A stretch of DNA of 64,000 bases, taken from Punica granatum. Its lineage: Eukaryota; Streptophyta; Magnoliopsida; Myrtales; Lythraceae. This document shows positions 22,546 to 35,094 of the stretch, in pieces. The notes under the pieces were generated by a model, which ran no database searches, was not told the origin of the DNA, and was given only the letters and a program-made list of their open reading frames with translations. A program made the position numbers and the translations under genes. The stretch covers positions 18,199,699 to 18,263,698 of the forward strand of contig NC_045127.1 of the NCBI RefSeq assembly GCF_007655135.1, written 5' to 3'. Position 1 is the stretch's first letter. Each line of letters starts with the position of its first letter.

Positions 22546-25328
22546 CCGAGCACTCTTCCAAGCGTTCAACCGAGTCACCCGACTCTCGAACACTTCCCCG
22601 ACTCTTTCTTCGTATCTCGAGGCTAGGTAAATCACTCTTGACTTAGAGGAGTTAGGGCTCTTTACATTATTTGCATGGCTATGGAGTAATATGACGTTTT
22701 ATGCATGTTTAACTTGCAAGACTTAATTTTTATACACTTTCTTGTTATATTATGCATGTTCATCATCATATAACATGTTAGCATGTCGGGAAACGTTTGG
22801 ATCGACCCTCGGAAGACCTTCCCGACCCGAAATAAGCAAAAGAGCTCTCGAGTTTGCCTCAAGAAGAGGTGACCGAGGCTTGGCTTGCTTTCCTCGGGTT
22901 AAGATCGGCCTTCTTAGCCCGATCCAAGCTTGATTCCCGAGTTTTCTCGTGTTTTCTCACATGCATGAAGTCGGTATTGTTTTATCGATTCCTTAAATAA
23001 GTTGTTTGTGCATGTTTCCATGTTCGAATGCGTTATTCAAATCATGGCAATAACGACTTTCGTTTAATCGTGTCATTTATAATGTTTGTCGTTTAAGCAT
23101 GCGAGAAATGATTCGAAACAAGAGGGGGAAATCTCGTGGAACCCCATTCGGGCCATGGGACCTCTCGGCTATCTCCAAGGAGAAGTAACCGAGAGTCTCT
23201 TAGACTCGTATGGGTTGCATGAGGCTTCCTCTTTCTGTTTTGAGTCCGTTCTCGGCTTTCGTGTAATTTGCAATTTACATTATCGTCGCAATATCGCATG
23301 AAAATGTCTTTTCAAAACAAAGCATGCATGGATTCGGGTATCGATGACTTATTTGGGTCCATTCGGTTACGAGGGTAGTTTCGGTCATTGGACCAAATTA
23401 TCCTCGATCCTTATGGAATCGTCTTGGTCTTCGAGTCACGAATCGTTTTCACAATTAATGCATTCGGCACAACCCGTAAGCGCTAATTCCACAAACGGGT
23501 TAATCGGGACACTCACATGATTAAACCCACTTCACACTGATAAAGTTTACACGAATTGACCATTAACTGATAACTCGCGTCGATGAGTTGTCAAATGACG
23601 TTGGTGCCCTTTTCAAACTTATCAATTTCAAAACCCGAAATGCGTGGTCCGATGTAGCATGGACGTCTGAAAAGGGCTTCTGTGTCTCAACTTGAGTTTT
23701 TACCTGATTCCAAGTAACTCAGGTCATGATACAGAAGATCTTTCTAGATCACTTCCGGGCAGATCGACCGGTTCTTTGGCTTTTTCGGGGTTCTTGCATA
23801 ACCCTGGACGATCCAGGGAATTGGTTGACACCGGCTACAGGCCGAGGTGGCTCGCACTACGATGTTTCCCCTTTTATGAAAACAACTTTCAAATAAAGGG
23901 CAAAATCGTTTTTTCACAATTCAGCGACACCCCTAGGGTTAGCATGACAGAAACACTACAGTACGGGATAAGAATAGGCTACCTGTTCAGGTACAGGTTC
24001 ATCTGCATAGCCTTTTCTTATCTAACTGATGAGTTTCTGTCATCCTAACATAGACTCGGGTAACTAGAACGGTTATCTCTGTCAGAAAACATGCAAAATC
24101 CTGATTAACCTTTCACTCGACCTAACCAAACACTAGATAATGGTTAGGAGGAATTCAAGATTCCAAATCTAGAGTCAAAACACGAGTTTGGTTAATTCAG
24201 TGGTAATTTAGTGTCACAATACAGAACAACCGTAAAAGCAATCCACATACATGAGATTTGACTCTCTTTGTCAAGTTCTCAAAACAAAGCCGAATGCTAA
24301 AACATTGGCACGTGCTTGATTGCTTAGCATATGGCATTTGCTTGCAAAAACACCCTTGTATTAATAAACTTGTTAATCCACGTACATTCGGTGAATACAA
24401 AACACCTTGTCTGTTATTAACATGTTGCGTGTTATCTTTTCGCACCTGTTTGCCATGCGGGTCAAGCCTGATCCCTATGCCGAATAATATTAGGGTTCAA
24501 CACCCTAATCATCGATCACAGGGTCCAACGCCCAATCAACACTCACAGGGTCCAACGCCCTATTCAGTGAGCGCGTCCATTGAATTTCAGTTCTTCGGTC
24601 TTTTCCCTAAACTCACGGTGAGTTAGAGTGGAATAATAACCGAACGCGAGTCGATTGGAATTCGGCCATTTGTAATTTGTATTTATTGTTTTCGAGAGCA
24701 TTGTAAGGACTTTTATTTTGTACATTTTGTTCTGTAAGAATTCCAGTCGGTGAGCGAACGGTCTGAGAGTCGAATTAATCGAATCGGTTTAATGCTTGCC
24801 CAAAGGAAAGTAAGCCCAAGAACTCGCGGTTTTGGTTCACGCAGGGATTCAACCTCCATGGTTAGATGAACTGTAACGCAAGATTGTGAACCAACTCCCC
24901 GACATAAGGGTTTAATTCTCTCTCGGCTTCTCAACCGACATCGTTTAGTTCACCGAATTTCCGGTGTCAAAACGTGCGAGTCGAGTGCAGCTTAATTCAT
25001 GAGGTAAATCATAAAACATGCAAGCCTAGCAAACCAGAGTACCGAAAGGGCGTGCGGGATATAGGCCCGCACGTAACATGAACCCCCGAACACGGATTTT
25101 CCGGTTCCGCACAGACCAATGCCTTAACAACAACTAGGTGTTCCATACTCCTAGACCCGGGTAACTTATCCGCCATCGACCTTCGGGTCGTAAAATGATA
25201 AGTGGCGACTCCTTCTCTCACGCGTGTCGGTCACGAGTCCCCACGGGAAGGTGGACACTCCCAAGCCGCGCGATCCAAAAGCGCGCATGCGGGCCCCGAC
25301 GAGAGTCCACATTCTGGTTCGTACAGCT

Positions 25329-25346
25329 TGGCGACTCCACTGGGGA
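25329..25346 (+). other. Primer-binding site, tRNA-Arg-like (Ogre/Tat type)
   Basis: TGGCGACTCCACTGGGGA begins three bases after the LTR end. It has the form complementary to a tRNA 3' end, and as I recall primer sites of this form are used by Ogre/Tat gypsy elements (tRNA-Arg). The exact tRNA needs an alignment. Confidence 0.7.
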
Positions 25347-25908
25347 CATACTTAGTGGGTTTAGGCTCGACTCGTTTGCTTTGCTTGCATGTTTATTTAC
25401 CGCTTTCAGTACATTTCCCGCATATCTACTTTACGCACTTTTACTTAAAAGCGCTTACATTGCATATCACGCTAGCACTATGTACTTATGGGTCGCGTCC
25501 CACGACCGATTTTAGGCAACCCAGGTTAGACAGGGGTTCGAAGTAGGGGTACGGCGCACAGTTCGACTGTCGTTTAGGCCTTGAAAAGAATCCCGCCCGA
25601 TTTCAAGGAATTGATACCCTTGAGTCGGGGGTCTTCATCCCTAGGTAGCACGGTCCCTGTAGCACTGAACCATGCATCGTGCTATGCTTCCATGCAAGCC
25701 TTCTACCCGACTCCGGCAACAGTCTATCGAGTCGGATTGCGAGCCACTTGAGTCTTTTCCATTTCAAGAGCGGTGTACATGTACCTTGTAATTTTTATTA
25801 AGCCATGGGCATTTATTTTTCGAACTCATGCATCATACAATTTTCAAAATTAGGGTGTCATTCGCATTGATGAGTCCTAAGCTGATCTTCTTTGCATCTT
25901 GGTAAGGG

Positions 25909-27411
25909 ATGCCGCACTCGGCTTCCTTTCTGCGCCTCGACAGAATCCCGCCACCGCTTGAGCAGATTAGTCACATATGGACCAGCCTGCATCAAATTGA
26001 CCGAAACTATATCACTTCCTTCGTCGGAGATGTGCCCATGCTCTCCACACGCCGAGTAGATTGGAATTTCCTAGGAGCAGCGGTGACGTTCTGGGATCCA
26101 ACCCATGCAGTCTTCAACATCCAGGGTACAGAGCTTACGCCTATCATTAAGGAGTATCGGACCCTCATTGGCAGGACTGCTATTTCCCACGGCATTGTGG
26201 AGCCTAACCTTCGTACTACTCGATTGGTCTTAGTCTCGCGCCTACTCAGGGTGCACAGATCTCAACTGCATGCCGAACTTGCATACTCCGGAGGCACTGG
26301 GATAGTAACCACGAAACTTCTCTGCTTTATCGAACCACGAGCACGCGAGGTTCGAGGGGACATTTTTCAAGCGAATTTATGTCATGCAGTTTTGCTCCTT
26401 ATTTTTGGAACCCTTTTATTCCCTAGCGCATTCGATCGCATCGACGCAGCTCTGGCTAACATCATCCTCCAAGTGGTCGGAGGCCGCGGGTACGAGGTAG
26501 CCCTAGTGGCTGAGACCATTCGGTCACTCGACAGCGTTACGCGAACAACTGATCGAAGGTTGAGGGGGTCCCCAATCCTTTTGCAAATTTGGCTACAGAG
26601 CCACGCAAGCCCCTTCGGCCTCGTGCGCCCAGTCCTGTTTTTCAACCACTTGGAGTCGATCATTTCCCGGCTACTACCTTTAGTGCACGTGGAAGAGCGC
26701 AAGGTTTCCGAGTGGATCAAAATTTTTCGTGAAGTATCACCCAAGGGCTTTAAGTGGCGTGCCGCGTGGATGCCACCCGGACCCATGGCCCTTAGATGCC
26801 ATGATTTTAACGGAATCCCACTTTTGAGCCATGCGGGGTCCACCACTTACTTCCCGTCGCGAGTAATGAGGCAGTTCGGTAGCCTGCAGACAGTCCCTGA
26901 GGACACGGCACGGACTAGGTTCGAACACACTTGGCGGGAGGATCAGACGTCCGTAGTTTGCCAAAGTGATATCCAACAGGTCCTATCCGCATGGCGCACC
27001 GCGGTCACAGAGCTACCTTACTTTCCCGAAAACCCTACTCAGGATGAACGGGATTTTCAGGCTACGGAAGAGTACATCCTCCGTTTCTACCGGCGGAGTT
27101 CGTCAGTACACGAAGATTTCACCGGCTCTCCACAACCTGAGGGTAGCACACCATATGGGGTACCCTCAACTTCGAGCATCGCCGTCCAAGCAGAACTCAC
27201 TAGCCTCAGGTCCGAGAGGGACCGCCTTCGTTGGGAGGTCACCGAGAAAGATGAGCAACTCATCGATCAGTGCCAACTTCAAAGGGAGCTCGAAAGGGAG
27301 CTCGCCCAAGCACGCACCGAGTTACAGAGACGCGATCAGGAGTTGGCACGTGAGAACGCTACCTTGGAGAGATCCAAGAAGAGGACCCATAGAGGTCCCT
27401 ACCCATCTTAG
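25909..27411 (+). CDS. DUF7745-like ORF of the large LTR element
   Basis: The 500-aa ORF is the only long intact frame of the element. Residues about 45-300 resemble the plant DUF7745 (plant-mobile-domain-like) fold: FWDPTHAVFNIQGTELTP, EYRTLIGRT, LLLIFGTLLFP, ETIRSL, ILLQIWLQSH and a WMPP/GIPLL segment. After about residue 420 come a Ser/Pro-rich linker and a charged coiled coil (LTSLRSERDRLRWEVTEKDE and a following E/R/Q-rich heptad stretch) ending in a basic tail. It contains no gag CCHC knuckle and no enzyme motif. The ATG at 25909 lies about 560 bp after the primer site. The frame has no stops, which suggests recent constraint or recent copying. Molecular function is unknown; it may be an extra ORF1 like those of Ogre elements. 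Confidence 0.8.
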   Translation: MPHSASFLRLDRIPPPLEQISHIWTSLHQIDRNYITSFVGDVPMLSTRRVDWNFLGAAVTFWDPTHAVFNIQGTELTPIIKEYRTLIGRTAISHGIVEPNLRTTRLVLVSRLLRVHRSQLHAELAYSGGTGIVTTKLLCFIEPRAREVRGDIFQANLCHAVLLLIFGTLLFPSAFDRIDAALANIILQVVGGRGYEVALVAETIRSLDSVTRTTDRRLRGSPILLQIWLQSHASPFGLVRPVLFFNHLESIISRLLPLVHVEERKVSEWIKIFREVSPKGFKWRAAWMPPGPMALRCHDFNGIPLLSHAGSTTYFPSRVMRQFGSLQTVPEDTARTRFEHTWREDQTSVVCQSDIQQVLSAWRTAVTELPYFPENPTQDERDFQATEEYILRFYRRSSSVHEDFTGSPQPEGSTPYGVPSTSSIAVQAELTSLRSERDRLRWEVTEKDEQLIDQCQLQRELERELAQARTELQRRDQELARENATLERSKKRTHRGPYPS

Positions 27412-27639
27412 GATAGATACCTCCACTAGGCTTTCGCCTGGAATTGGTGTTTTCCGTGGCAATGCTCACTTGTGCCCGGAGCGGGATGGAAGATCGACTT
27501 AAGGATTTATTTTCCAAACTGCATTGTATTTTAAACTCTTTGAATCAATGCGAACGACAGCATTAGCTTTCAAAACTCACGCATTGCATACATTTGATAT
27601 ATTTATTGTCTTGCGGCTACAACGCATTTCTGCACGATA

Positions 27640-27930
27640 GACAAGTTGTGCCGACCTTCGTGGGTAGACCACCCGCGGTCTTCACCTCTCCATGGCGAGA
27701 CGTGCTATGACCAGAGGCCGTCCATCCCGGCCACCCGTCCCGTACGACATGTGAGTTGTAATAACCTTCGCGGGTAGACCACTTGCGGTCTTCACCTCTC
27801 CATGGCGAGACGTGCTATGACTAGAGGCCGTCCAGCCCGGCCACCCACCCCGAACGATAGGCGATTCGTGTCCACTTTCGCGGGCAGGCCACTCGCGGCC
27901 TTCACCATTCCTCCACAGCAAAACGAACTG
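27640..27930 (+). repeat. 110-bp tandem repeat, about 2.5 units
   Basis: The word CGGGTAGACCAC (third copy CGGGCAGGCCAC) starts at about 27660, 27770 and 27880. CATGGCGAGACGTGCTATGA recurs at the same spacing. Confidence 0.9.
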
Positions 27931-28439
27931 TGGCCCGAGGACCGATCAACCTTCCCAGGCGAAGTTAACCAACACCAACTTCTTCCTAACAGAGAGTGTC
28001 ACCGCGTGATCGGACACACATCCCTCCGCGTGACCCCACACTTCTACCAATGATAAAGCGTGCCTCACACATGTCCAAGTATGTTCACACCAACTCATAC
28101 ATGCCTGCTCAACGTATCAATGCATGTCTCTCGGTGTGTTCGCACGACACCTACCAGGCCAGTTCTCTTCCCTACACTCTTGCATTGAAATCTTGAACAG
28201 TTCATGCTCCTTCATTGTTTTCTTTTCCCATTGCAGGAAATTCTCAACAAGAAGACAGCCTGAATACTGAGCGACCACAATTGAGACAACAAACGTCTCT
28301 CATCCAGCTCCTTGGGATTTCAACACTAAGTCTCCATCCTTGCTCCACAGAGCAATACCACAAGCAAATCAGCGTCACCGCCTTGCAGCGCTCTGCGCTG
28401 TTCCCCAGCATTGACCTTTACTTTTGCATCTCTTGCACT

Positions 28440-28740
28440 TTCTTATCGAGCATGCATTTACTGCATTGGGCTTCGGCCCCGCTTCGAGCTCTGACCCAGC
28501 ATCGGGCTCCCGCCCCGCATTTACTGCATTGGGCTTCGGCCTCACATCGGGCTCCGGCCCTTCATTGGGCTTCGGCCCCACTTTTGGGCTTCGGCCTCGC
28601 ATCAAGCCTCGGTCCTATATTTACTACTTTCGGACCCCGGCCCAGCATTTATTGCTTTTGGGCTCCAGCCCCGCATTTATTGCTTTTGGGCTCCGGCCCC
28701 GCATTTACTGCTTTCAGGTTTTGACACCTCACATTTACTG
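28440..28740 (+). repeat. Degenerate tandem array of GCATTTACTGC/TTGGGCTTCGGCCCC units
   Basis: GCATTTA(C/T)TGC and GGGCTCCGGCCCC-type words alternate irregularly. ORFs here (169, 130 and 76 aa) arise from repetition in a C-rich context and are not genes. Confidence 0.85.
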
Positions 28741-30174
28741 CTTTCAGGCTCATCTGAAATCCAAAATCGACTTGGATTCAAATTCATCCAAGCGATACTT
28801 CAAGGAGCAAGTCTAATCCTTCCACTGCAAAGACAGAAAGTGACAGCTCCACAAACAGAACATGACCCAACTCTCGATCGCAGACCAGCACGGTCATGCC
28901 TCCGATCAAAGAATGGATCTCATCCACCTCCGTTGTGGTCACCAACTAAACACTGGGGCAACACGCGCAGTTTTCTTTAAACTCTCTGTTGTTTTCATTC
29001 AAATGCATTCCCACAAATGGGCTCCCGACATGAACAAATCCTTCAATGGAGCATTAGGACAGTCTCGAAGACGCCCTATCAGTTTTGTTGGACCTGTTCG
29101 ACTCACCTGTCCTCGTGAGACCCGGCTCCTCGAGCCTTCCCTAGGACGGCTGCGCATGCCTACTCGCAATTAGGGAAAACATGCTTATGTGACCTCAGTC
29201 ATGGTCTAACCACTCTAGAGTGGTGATGACTACATTCCCGGAAACAAATGTCATCCACACGTGACACCCCATGGGTCGCGTGCGGGACAAAAGGGATTTT
29301 CCCATGGGTCCACCCCATATTTCTTACCACATACTCCACCGCACAGTCGCCTAACACACCATCTTCTTTGTCATCTTTTACAGGGACACGCCGGTCACAG
29401 GCGAAGAATGATGCACAAGCTCACGTCTTTCCGAGAACTCCTCTCGAGCCTCCTCCCTTATACTTTGACAGGGAAGGGGCTCGGCACGGAGGTACCCCCT
29501 ATAAAGCTAAAGACAAAAACAACTGAGCGAGCCATATGCCATCAACGCAACCATTTCAGTTGACATTGACGACATGAGACGACCAGGGGCGACAGTTGCA
29601 CAAACCGCCCACCACGAGTCACATCGACGATAAAGACCGGGACATTCGCGTTCAACGCTTACACCGAGACCACCTCGGACATCATACACCCACGATAAAC
29701 ATTTCCAAGCGAAGTACACTGGGGCATCCCCAGTTGAAGTTCGCGCCAACACAACCTCGGCAAGCTACGTACACTGGGGCCTCCCTGGTTGAAGTTCGCC
29801 CCGAGGTCGCTATTGTGGGCCACTCCAGCAAGTGACGTTGGAACGCTCCTGGTCATTTGCGTCAAGACCAGGCCTCCTCCACAACAAGCACCAGGACAAC
29901 CCCGGCCACTGATTCCTTAGGGCAAATTTGTATTTTCCTTCTAGACAATAGGGGAATTCACCTGAAGAGATTGCAAGGGCAAATGACACGAAGTTCAACT
30001 TTCGAGTGCAAGGGAGTCAAACTTCCAAGAAAGCCGGTCCTCACAAAATAGGGCTAGCAACACACAACAAGTCTCCACGAGGCGAAGCACACCAAAGTGG
30101 CCTCGGCGATACAAAGTCGAGGAGTTTCAAACAAAGACACGGGGCACAAAACAAACCCCAGCTGCAAGGAAAAA
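28741..30174 (+). other. Non-coding interior of the large element
   Basis: No gag-pol similarity. A short duplication around 29715-29805 repeats ACACTGGGGC(A/C)TCCC and GTTGAAGTTCGC. The ORFs here are short and show no domain I recognise. Confidence 0.5.
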
Positions 30175-30440
30175 AAAACAGAGCAAAAAGAAGCGGGAAA
30201 AACCCGCCAATGAAGAGAGAGAAAAGACGCGGAAAAAAACTGCCAATGAACAAAACAAGGCAACGCCGACATTCACCAAAAGCATCGGCACCGCCAATTC
30301 AAAAGCAATCAATAAAAAAAAAAAAGGGGAAGCAGCAGACACAACTCCTCGACGGAGACAGAACACAATGCACTCGGAGGTTGAATCCTTCGAACCCTTC
30401 GCCCTTGCAAACTCGAGAGATAAAAGAATCGAACCAGCTA
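30175..30440 (+). repeat. Segment shared, inverted, with 6812-7085
   Basis: It matches the reverse complement of the repeat bordering the copia element near 6.8 kb. It contains two near-repeats of GAAAAACCCGCCAATGAA/GAAAAAAACTGCCAATGAA and an A-rich run at 30315-30327. Confidence 0.7.
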
Positions 30441-32008
30441 GGTCGAAAACCCCTTTTGGGGCGGCCTAGGCAAAAGTTAGGGTAAAAGAGAGGCATGACC
30501 GGAAACCCTTTGGGGCGGTTGTGGTAAAAGGAGAGCTCTTCCCCTTTAGGTTGAGAGGTGCGGCCCCGAGGTGGGTGACCGTAGCAAAAGGAGAGTTAAA
30601 CGAGAGATGGATAAAAATGACCCCCTGTTTCCTCACACATCGTGCGGACAAGGGATCCCCAAGGAAAGTGGCCAGGTTATCTATTTCAACATGATCCTCG
30701 ATCAGCCCTCCAACACAGCTCAACCATCCAGCGCGAAGGATTCCTCCTCAAGCACAGTGGGCAAACCGAGCATGCCATCCAAGCAGCTCGGTACAACCTA
30801 CACAACAGAAGGACGAAGGAAAATGGGGGTACATCTCGCTGCAGGCGTGAACCCGTGTATCCTTTTAGCCTGGGGCAACGTGCTTCCCAAGCTTTCTCTT
30901 TCCTCTTTGTCTTTGCATAACTCCAAACGGGTCACAACCGCCCTTTAACAGGCTACCACAGAGCCAAAATCCCAGACATTCCTCTCCGGGGTTTAGTCAT
31001 AACACTTTGGAAATGGTCAGACCGAGTCTAACCAAATCTGACCAGAAATCCCCAAGCGGGTTGCAAATGCAGCCGCCCTACTGTACCCTATTGAGAAGGG
31101 TTCAAAGCCGACGGGCGCGTCGAACAAACGATAGAATTGCTAGGGCATCGTCGGGGAAGTCTCGATATGCCCATGCATGGCTAACGGGAGCCCCTGGAGG
31201 CATCTTATCTAGGCCTCCGAGAACGGGACCCACTTGCACTGTCAAAGCAAAATCTTCATGGGTTGCTCAGGCGACCCAAAACTGAAGATCTGCGTGTCGC
31301 AACAACATTTTCATGCATACCTGTGTCCATCACTTGTTAGTATTTCTCTTATGATTTACTAGTAATGCCAAGATCACAGGTATCACAAGTATCGCATGAA
31401 CTATGATAGACTCTTATTCCCGGTCCCACGAGATACGTAGGCGCTCTGTCTTAGAGCTCGAGTCTCGCAATACAAGACGCCGACTTTCGGCGAACTTCTT
31501 ACAGGTCAAAGCATGACCGCCCAAGCAGCGGAGCTGGCCTCCGGCAAAGCACAATCATTCCTCAGCAACAAAGCCGGTTTCCGGCAGCCTAACAGGTAAC
31601 CGCCTAACGACGAGCTCGGCTTTCGGCAGATCAAACACATTACTGCCATAGAGGTAAGGCTTCAGTGAAACGACTTCGTCCCAGCATCAATGCCTGCCTC
31701 AAACAAATCGGCGCTCCATGGAAGATGTCTCCCCAAGATCGATTCATCTCTACTTCATGTGACGGGAGACAATCATAACCCAGGAGGAGAATCTTCAGAG
31801 TAGCACTCCAGGCACTCAGTTGCATCGCAATCAGTTGGCAAGTAACGAAGCATTCTGCCACAATATTGATAGCAGCACGGACAAGCTCAGTGATGGAGGA
31901 ATCACAATGATTTCTTCCGCACCTCATGCAACTCCCCAGCGTTTGCATTTACATTCTGCAAGCATTTTCATCCTGCAATGCATCCCATGCAACTTTACTT
32001 TCCTGCAT
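30441..32008 (+). other. Non-coding interior of the large element
   Basis: GGGGCGG(C/T) and TAGG(C/G)AAAAGTTAGGG words recur near 30440-30590. The remainder has no recognised coding sequence. Confidence 0.45.
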
Positions 32009-32965
32009 AGGGGTCCGTCCCCTTCGGGTACGTCTCGACTACTTTTCGGCACAGGGGTCCGTCCCCTTCGGGTACGTCTCGACTACTTTTTTGCACAGGG
32101 GTCCATCCCCTTCGGGTACGTCCCGACTACTTTTCTGCTCAGGGGTCCGTCCCCTTCGGGTACGTCCCGACTACTTTTCTGCACAGGGGTCCGTCCCGAC
32201 TACTTTTCTGCTCAGGGGTCCGTCCCCTTCGGGAACGTCCCGACTACTTTTCTGCTCAGGGGTCCGTCCCCTTCGGGTACGTCCCGATTACTTTTCTGCA
32301 CAGGGGTCCGTCCCCTTCGGGTACGTCCCGACTACTTTTCTGCACAGGGGTCCGTCCCCTTCGGGTACGTCCTGACTACTTTTCTGCTCAGGGGTCCGTC
32401 TCCTTCGGGTACGTCCCGACTACTTTTTCCTGCACCATGCAAACCGCCGGGCAAAACACCCCGCACCTTGCAAACCCGCCGGGCAACACGCCTCGCACCC
32501 CGCAAGTCCATTGGGTAGGCGCCTTTGAACCATGTTGTTCATTCGGTATGCGCCCCGTGCATATTGCAAACCCTTCGGGTACGTCCCGACTACTTTTCTG
32601 CTCAGGGGTCCGTCCCGACTACTTTTCTACATTGGGGTCCGTCCCCTTTGGATACGTCCCGACTACTTTTACGCACAGGGGTCGGTCCCCTTCGGGTACG
32701 TCCCGACTACTTTTCTGCTCAGGGGTCCGTCCCCTTCGGGTACGTCCCGACTACTTTTCAGCACAGGGGTCTGTCCCCTTCGGCTACGTCCCGACTACTT
32801 TTCTGCACAGGGGTCGGTCCCCTTCGGGTACGTCCCGACTACTTTTCTACACAGGGGTCCGTCCTCTTCGGGTACGTCTCGACTACTTTTCAGCACAGGG
32901 GTCCGTCCCCTTCGGGTACGTCCCGACTACTTTTCTATTCAAGGTCCGTCCCCTCGGGTCTGTCC
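32009..32965 (+). repeat. 44-bp tandem array, about 18 units in two blocks
   Basis: The unit contains AGGGGTCCGTCCCCTTCGGG, then TACGTCCCGACTACTTTTCTGC. It starts at 32009, 32053, 32097 and 32141 and continues to about 32430. A 140-bp interruption follows and a second block spans about 32575-32965, with some truncated units. The 44-bp length is not a multiple of three and the unit has no stop in any plus frame. It therefore creates three overlapping long ORFs (149-232 aa) with 44-residue periodicity that are artefacts. Confidence 0.95.
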
Positions 32966-33117
32966 CGACTTTTACATTTCTGCATCAGGTATAACATCTC
33001 CACATATCCAAAGTAAGAGGGAGAAGACTGTTATCAGAAGTTCCATATCAATCATTGCTATCAAATTGGGGCGCTTCTGAAGTCTTTGGCTACATCCTCT
33101 ACTCGAGCATGCAGTCA

Positions 33118-33130
33118 AAGAGGGGCAAGC
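33118..33130 (+). other. Polypurine tract of the large element
   Basis: AAGAGGGGCAAGC lies immediately before the 3' LTR start TGTCAGC. Confidence 0.75.
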
Positions 33131-34736
33131 TGTCAGCACCCCATTTTGGCTCACCTTTCCAAACGATGATATCAGCAATGATCCAAGCCACAACTTGAGT
33201 AGAATACAGAAAAACGACTTAACAGAGCAGAAAATCACTATTCATCATCAAGTCGGCAAAATCGAGCTAATGACACATGCATATGACAGAAGGACTCCAG
33301 GGGTCACCAAAGGGTAATAGAGTGACTAGAGAGCTCAACAATATCCAAAACCGGCATTTTCAGTATATCACACGGACAGTTCTACTTTCCGATAGTTCGC
33401 TCGATCATCGGAAGATAGCCAATATTGGACTCTAAAAATCCACTCCAATGCCAAACAGATGAAAAGTGTCCCCAAATGCATTTTGCAAATCATCTGCTAT
33501 ATACAGAACAACTTTCTGTATACAGACAACTTTTCAGTGGAAGTCCAAAAATGCCGGTTTCTCGGAGAAAAGTTAATTCCAAATATTAGATGCGGCCATG
33601 CCCCTCAATCATACAGAGCACGAGCAGTGCTTCATATTGTCTTTTAGAAGCCATACAGACACTCTGAATGACTTTCGAACGACAAAACAGGCATACCCTT
33701 CTTCGGAAGAGCGTAACCGGAGACTGGTCTGATGGAATTACGGCAAACGAAGTTCACACTACATTGCCTTGAAAACTCCAGCGGACCTTCGCAATTGGGC
33801 AAAACAGACAGCAAAACCCTTCACGGATTCCCGAGTAACCTCCGAGGAGCACAAAAGGCCATTTTCAGAGAAAATCCATATCCGGAGGTCCTCTTTGGGG
33901 AAACTTAATGCCGGATGCTTACCTTACACAATGCTAGCCTTCTCAAGGCTCAATGTGGAATCGTCGGAATGAATCACACAACTCATCTAGACCCTTCGAG
34001 CAGTGCTTTAAGGGTCTCAGATGCACTTCTCATATCCTTAGAGGCCCAATCTCAGCAAACAGAAATCACAGTAATCTCCGGATCGCCCAAGAAACTCAGA
34101 AAGCAATCTGAGAAATCCAGTTTCGGCCTCCTAGGACATCTCCGGCTCCATATTTGCATTTACCGGCTTAAGGGACAAGTGCCCACGTAATTTGACAATT
34201 TATGTCAAAATGACCGACGTGGGATGCAGATACAAGATATGCTGTCAGAAGTGGGTAACCTCGCTTTGAATGCATAAAAGGAGCAAAACCGGCTTCCGAG
34301 CCTCATACAGACATTTGGCAATTCCTCATGGAAAATGCCAATCTCGGACTCATTAAATCGGTTTCCTCGCGTATATCGATAATTCAACATTTGGTTCGAA
34401 CCCCGATCCTCGAATGCGCGATCAATCGAGAACCGAGCTTTTTCCCGGTTTCTCCTCTTCGGTCGTGGGACCGACGGGATGCCCAAGATGAGTCACCCTT
34501 TATTCTAGAAGCTTCTTCTTCTTCAATGCAAGAAGCCAACTTGCACTCTTGCTTGAAAATATCCAAGAGTTTGAAGACAACACTCAAGCCTTCATCAATG
34601 CTCATAAATGCTCTTGGATCATCTTCATCAAGAACACTTGGTCCACATTCATCCTCATCCTCATTAGGCAAACCGAAATTTGCTAATGGGAGGCTTAAGT
34701 GTGCTTACTTTTGCTTAATTACCCATTAGCTTTGCC

Positions 34737-34743
34737 TATAAAT
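34737..34743 (+). promoter_or_regulatory. TATA box of the 3' LTR
   Basis: TATAAAT in the same context as in the 5' LTR. From this copy, transcription would run outward, through the rest of the LTR into the MULE 5' region and towards NUP85. Confidence 0.55.
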
Positions 34744-35094
34744 GGCCCAAAAGTGATTAAGATAATCACTTCTCCTCTTACACACTCTCTCCAACCTTTC
34801 TCCTTCAAGAAATCCTCTCAAACTCCATAGCCAAGAACACTCAAAAACCAGCAAGCTTCAACACTTCAAAACCAAGAGAGAAAAACTGAAGCAAACCCGA
34901 AGAAAGCTTTGAGTTTCTTAAGTCGGAAGCCGATGTTCATCATCCCGACTTAAGTTCAAAACTTCTCAAACTCCATGGACCACATGTTTTGGACCCAAGG
35001 AGTTCATTCATGAACTTAGATTTTTGGTTTGAAGTCATTTGCTCATCATTTCAGGTTGATTTCCTCATTTCGGGAAAAGATCGTGCTCTCGGGT

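Larger units (their letters stand above)
20293..25325 (+). repeat. 5' LTR of the large element (5,033 bp)
   Basis: Direct repeat of 33131-38220. In the first ~480 bp I counted 16 substitutions by eye between the two LTRs, about 3%, so the insertion is not recent but not ancient. It contains a TATA box at 21896-21902 and a CG-rich repeat block at about 22265-22545. All short ORFs inside are non-coding by-products; most occur in both LTRs. Confidence 0.95.

Noticed and set aside
22219..22646. Proline/arginine/alanine-rich ORFs in five frames
   Set aside because: By-product of CG-rich repeats inside an LTR; the same occurs at 35029-35530.
26382..26846. 154-aa minus-strand ORF
   Set aside because: Shadow of the 500-aa DUF7745-like ORF.
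32009..32965. Possible CRISPR-like array
   Set aside because: Units are head-to-tail without unique spacers, in a plant LTR element.
31820..33080. ORFs of 149-232 aa with a 44-residue repeat
   Set aside because: Three-frame reading of a 44-bp tandem repeat without stops.
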